DNA from: Planctomycetota bacterium
GTDB lineage: Bacteria; Planctomycetota; Planctomycetia; Pirellulales; UBA7805
Assembly: GCA_014237955.1 (NCBI GenBank)
Contig: JABABY010000091.1
Location: 1 to 7,692, forward strand
DNA: 7,692 nt
Direction: 5' to 3'
Made by a program: the position numbers and the translations under genes. The notes beneath the pieces were generated by a model that did not search any database, was not told the origin of the DNA, and saw only the letters and a list, made by a program, of their open reading frames with translations. Of the stretch, positions 5,573 to 7,692 are shown in pieces. Numbering within the stretch: position 1 is the first letter of the stretch; each line of letters opens with the position of its first letter.

Positions 5573-6406
5573 TCAATTCGATATGGCCGAAAATTCAACC
5601 ATTGTCTGCACAGGCTGGGTATAGGTTTTGGAAAGACGGATTTCCAAACGGGCACCATAGGGTAATATCTGCATGGTCTTGAGGGTCGCATCAGGACCGT
5701 CAATTTGCTCGGCGTGTAACTGCGGAGTTACCGCAAATGGTGGAGAAAACGCGAGATGGATTGACTCCGTCCGCTGCCCCAATTGAAAGTGTGATCGGAC
5801 CTGCCCACGGCAAATATCCTGGTCCTGTTCATCACTTGTCCGTTCGATCCGATGGCGCACTCCCTCAGGAAGCGTTGACGATTCGAGGCTGACGGTGGGC
5901 TCCCTCTTTATCTCATTCCGCTTGGGACCTGCATGGAAGGGGTGCCACAATTTCTGTCCTCTGCCTCGGTGCTGTCGAACAACCTGCCTCAACCAGTATC
6001 CTTCTTCCACAGTAAGAATCGCTACCATAGCCCAGATGCCATACGAGGAACTACCGGGCAAAGCAACCGCGATTGCCGATGCAACAAGACCAAGAAGTGG
6101 GAGCAACTGAAAGATCCAGATCCAAACCGGCTTGCCTCGCCAGCGCACCATCGCTCCGCGATGCACCACGGCGGCAAGAAATGCCAGCAGAGCCCCGACT
6201 CCAATCAACTCGACAGAGGTTAAGGGGATTTTCAGACCACCATCGAACCGCCTCACGAGCAGAAGTAATGCAAAGGCGAGTAACAGAAAACCACTGGACA
6301 AGCTCAACACGCTCATCCATATCCGAGCAAACCGGGCCATCGCCAAGGGGCGCAAGCTGCCACTTCTTTCGATTGTGACCGCTGTGGCCACTGCACGTGC
6401 ATCCAT
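5573..6406 (-). CDS. Four-helix membrane protein with C-terminal soluble domain
   Basis: A 277-residue protein of unknown function. After a short N-terminus come four hydrophobic helices: about 29-51 (leucine-rich), 64-84, 94-117 and 121-135. The connecting basic residues (RR at 52-53, HRGAMVRWRGK at 82-92, RQHRGRGQK at 144-152) suggest where the cytoplasmic loops are. Residues 180-274 form a soluble domain with alternating hydrophobic residues and motifs such as HLAFSPPF (217-224), AEQIDGPDA (232-240) and LPYGARLEIRLS (248-259), suggesting a beta-sandwich fold. I chose ATG 6406, with GGAG 6 nt upstream; an upstream start at 6460 would overlap metK by 26 bp. It follows metK by 28 bp, so it is probably co-transcribed with it, although nothing in it suggests a methyltransferase or SAM-binding role. 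Confidence 0.8.
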   Translation of the reverse strand: MDARAVATAVTIERSGSLRPLAMARFARIWMSVLSLSSGFLLLAFALLLLVRRFDGGLKIPLTSVELIGVGALLAFLAAVVHRGAMVRWRGKPVWIWIFQLLPLLGLVASAIAVALPGSSSYGIWAMVAILTVEEGYWLRQVVRQHRGRGQKLWHPFHAGPKRNEIKREPTVSLESSTLPEGVRHRIERTSDEQDQDICRGQVRSHFQLGQRTESIHLAFSPPFAVTPQLHAEQIDGPDATLKTMQILPYGARLEIRLSKTYTQPVQTMVEFSAISN

Positions 6407-6434
6407 GCCCGTCTCCGAAATTTTACCTGCGCAC

Positions 6435-7622
6435 TTAGTTGGTCGTCGCGCCCACCACACCCGCCGCTTCGCCGAGTTCTGCCGCCCGATCGGTTCGCTC
6501 CCAGGTCAGTTCCGGTTCTGAACGCCCAAAATGTCCCCCGGCCGTTGTCTGACGATAAATGGGACGCCGTAGATCAAGGTATTCGATAATCCCTCGGGGC
6601 GTCAGTTCAAAACATTCCCGGACCAATTCGCAAAGTCGGGAATCATCGACCCGACCGGTTCCCTGTGTATCGATATGCACGCTGACCGGTTCGGCAACGC
6701 CGATCGCATAGGCAAGTTGCACCTCACAGCGGTCCGCCAAATTTGCTGCGACAATATTCTTCGCGACATGACGCGCCATGTAGGCGGCACTGCGATCGAC
6801 CTTTGTGGGATCTTTTCCACTAAAGGCTCCACCCCCGTGGCGACCCCAACCGCCGTAGGTATCCACAATAATTTTGCGTCCCGTCAGACCACAATCACCA
6901 TGCGGGCCACCAATCACAAAACGCCCCGTCGGATTAATGTGGTAGGTAATATCACCTTTATCCAATTCAGCCGGTAATATTGGCTTAACAATCTTCTCGA
7001 TCACAAAATCGTGGATGTCTTCATTGCTCACTTTGTCAGAATGTTGCGTCGAAACGACAATCGTATCGATCCTTTTAGGTGTGTTTCCCTCATACTCTAC
7101 TGTGACCTGACTTTTACTGTCGGGACGCAGCCAATCAACTTCACCCTGCTGACGGGCTTCTGTGAGTCGATCGAGTATCCGGTGCGAGAGCGCAATCGGT
7201 AGGGGCATCAGTTCAGGTGTATCATCGCAAGCAAAACCAAACATGAGCCCCTGATCGCCAGCGCCAACGTCTTTGCCGGCATCGGAATCCGCATTAACAC
7301 CCTGTGCGATATCCGCACTTTGCGTGTCGATCTTCTTAACAAACTGACAGGTATCCGCGTTAAAACCTAATTCCTCATCGGTATAGCCAACTTCCCGAAT
7401 GATATCACGAACAACTTCTTCGTAATCGATGTCTGCTTTGGTTGTAATCTCACCAGCGATGGCTACAAATCCAGTTGTCACCATTGTTTCACACGCCACC
7501 CGTGAATGGGGGTCCTGTTCAAACAGGGCGTCAAGAATACCGTCCGAAATGCGATCTGCCAATTTATCGGGGTGCCCCATACTGACCGACTCACTAGTGA
7601 ATAGATACTTTCCCTCTGCCAT
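6435..7622 (-). CDS. metK: S-adenosylmethionine synthetase
   Basis: Makes S-adenosylmethionine, the main methyl donor, from methionine and ATP, releasing phosphate and pyrophosphate; cytosolic, normally a homotetramer. The 395 residues are slightly longer than E. coli MetK (384), mostly at the C-terminus (GEAAGVVGATTN). The family signatures are intact: GHPDK at 16-20, GEITT at 57-61, GAGDQGLMFG at 120-129, RPDSKSQV at 166-173, STQHS at 191-195, NPTGRFVIGGPHGDCGLTGR at 230-249 and GGGAFSGKD at 263-271, carrying the nucleotide, Mg/K and methionine contacts known for the family. In the first motif Met15 replaces the Glu of E. coli SVSEGHPDK. GGAGG lies 7 nt before the ATG. Only 70 bp upstream are present; I see no riboswitch or clear promoter in them. 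Confidence 0.98.
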   Translation of the reverse strand: MAEGKYLFTSESVSMGHPDKLADRISDGILDALFEQDPHSRVACETMVTTGFVAIAGEITTKADIDYEEVVRDIIREVGYTDEELGFNADTCQFVKKIDTQSADIAQGVNADSDAGKDVGAGDQGLMFGFACDDTPELMPLPIALSHRILDRLTEARQQGEVDWLRPDSKSQVTVEYEGNTPKRIDTIVVSTQHSDKVSNEDIHDFVIEKIVKPILPAELDKGDITYHINPTGRFVIGGPHGDCGLTGRKIIVDTYGGWGRHGGGAFSGKDPTKVDRSAAYMARHVAKNIVAANLADRCEVQLAYAIGVAEPVSVHIDTQGTGRVDDSRLCELVRECFELTPRGIIEYLDLRRPIYRQTTAGGHFGRSEPELTWERTDRAAELGEAAGVVGATTN

Positions 7623-7692
7623 CGTAGATCCTCCCGTACGGCCTGTGGACTGCCTGTTGGATTTTGTGTGATGAATGGATTTTGATTGCGTG

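Noticed and set aside
7623..7692. SAM riboswitch in front of metK
   Set aside because: Only 70 bp of leader are in the window and I see no SAM-I-like stem set or U-tract; absence further upstream cannot be judged.

Overview
The window is bacterial chromosome, most likely from the phylum Planctomycetota. The phylum call rests on a eukaryote-like UDP-N-acetylhexosamine pyrophosphorylase (UAP1 type), on small lineage-specific membrane proteins of a kind I recall from planctomycete genomes (recall, no search run), and on a MetK with the N-terminal motif SVSMGHPDK. Base composition is mid-range by eye. I see no transposase, phage gene, CRISPR array, tRNA or rRNA; most of the window is ordinary chromosomal housekeeping sequence.

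Layout. Positions 1-131 hold no gene I can support. A small minus-strand gene (132-533) encodes a one-helix membrane protein with an acidic block followed by a Lys/Ala-rich tail. A divergent promoter region (534-770) separates it from a plus-strand gene (771-1364) for an N-terminally anchored protein with a Gly-rich, probably all-beta body. That gene converges on argG across a 42-bp gap containing a terminator-like hairpin. From 1407 to 7622 everything is on the minus strand. In transcription order: metK (6435-7622), a four-helix membrane protein with a C-terminal soluble domain (5573-6406), a previously uncalled 36-residue membrane microprotein (5359-5469), a UAP1-like nucleotidyltransferase (3939-5330), a GDP-mannose pyrophosphorylase (2779-3858) and argG (1407-2621).

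How the genes fit together. The two adjacent nucleotidyltransferases make activated sugars: UDP-GlcNAc or a related UDP-sugar, and GDP-mannose. Both would feed envelope polysaccharide or glycoconjugate synthesis. metK supplies S-adenosylmethionine and is probably co-transcribed with the membrane protein 28 bp behind it. argG, after a 157-bp gap with its own -10-like element and hairpin, is probably a separate unit.

The most interesting spot is 5331-5544. It contains a good candidate promoter, a 36-codon membrane microprotein ORF, and three related inverted-repeat segments. The middle segment can pair with an upstream copy (8 bp) or, better, with a downstream copy (11 bp, perfect) that overlaps the microprotein stop codon and ends 7 nt before the ribosome binding site of the UAP1-like gene. 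This looks like a leader-peptide or translational-coupling switch. That reading is inference from sequence only.
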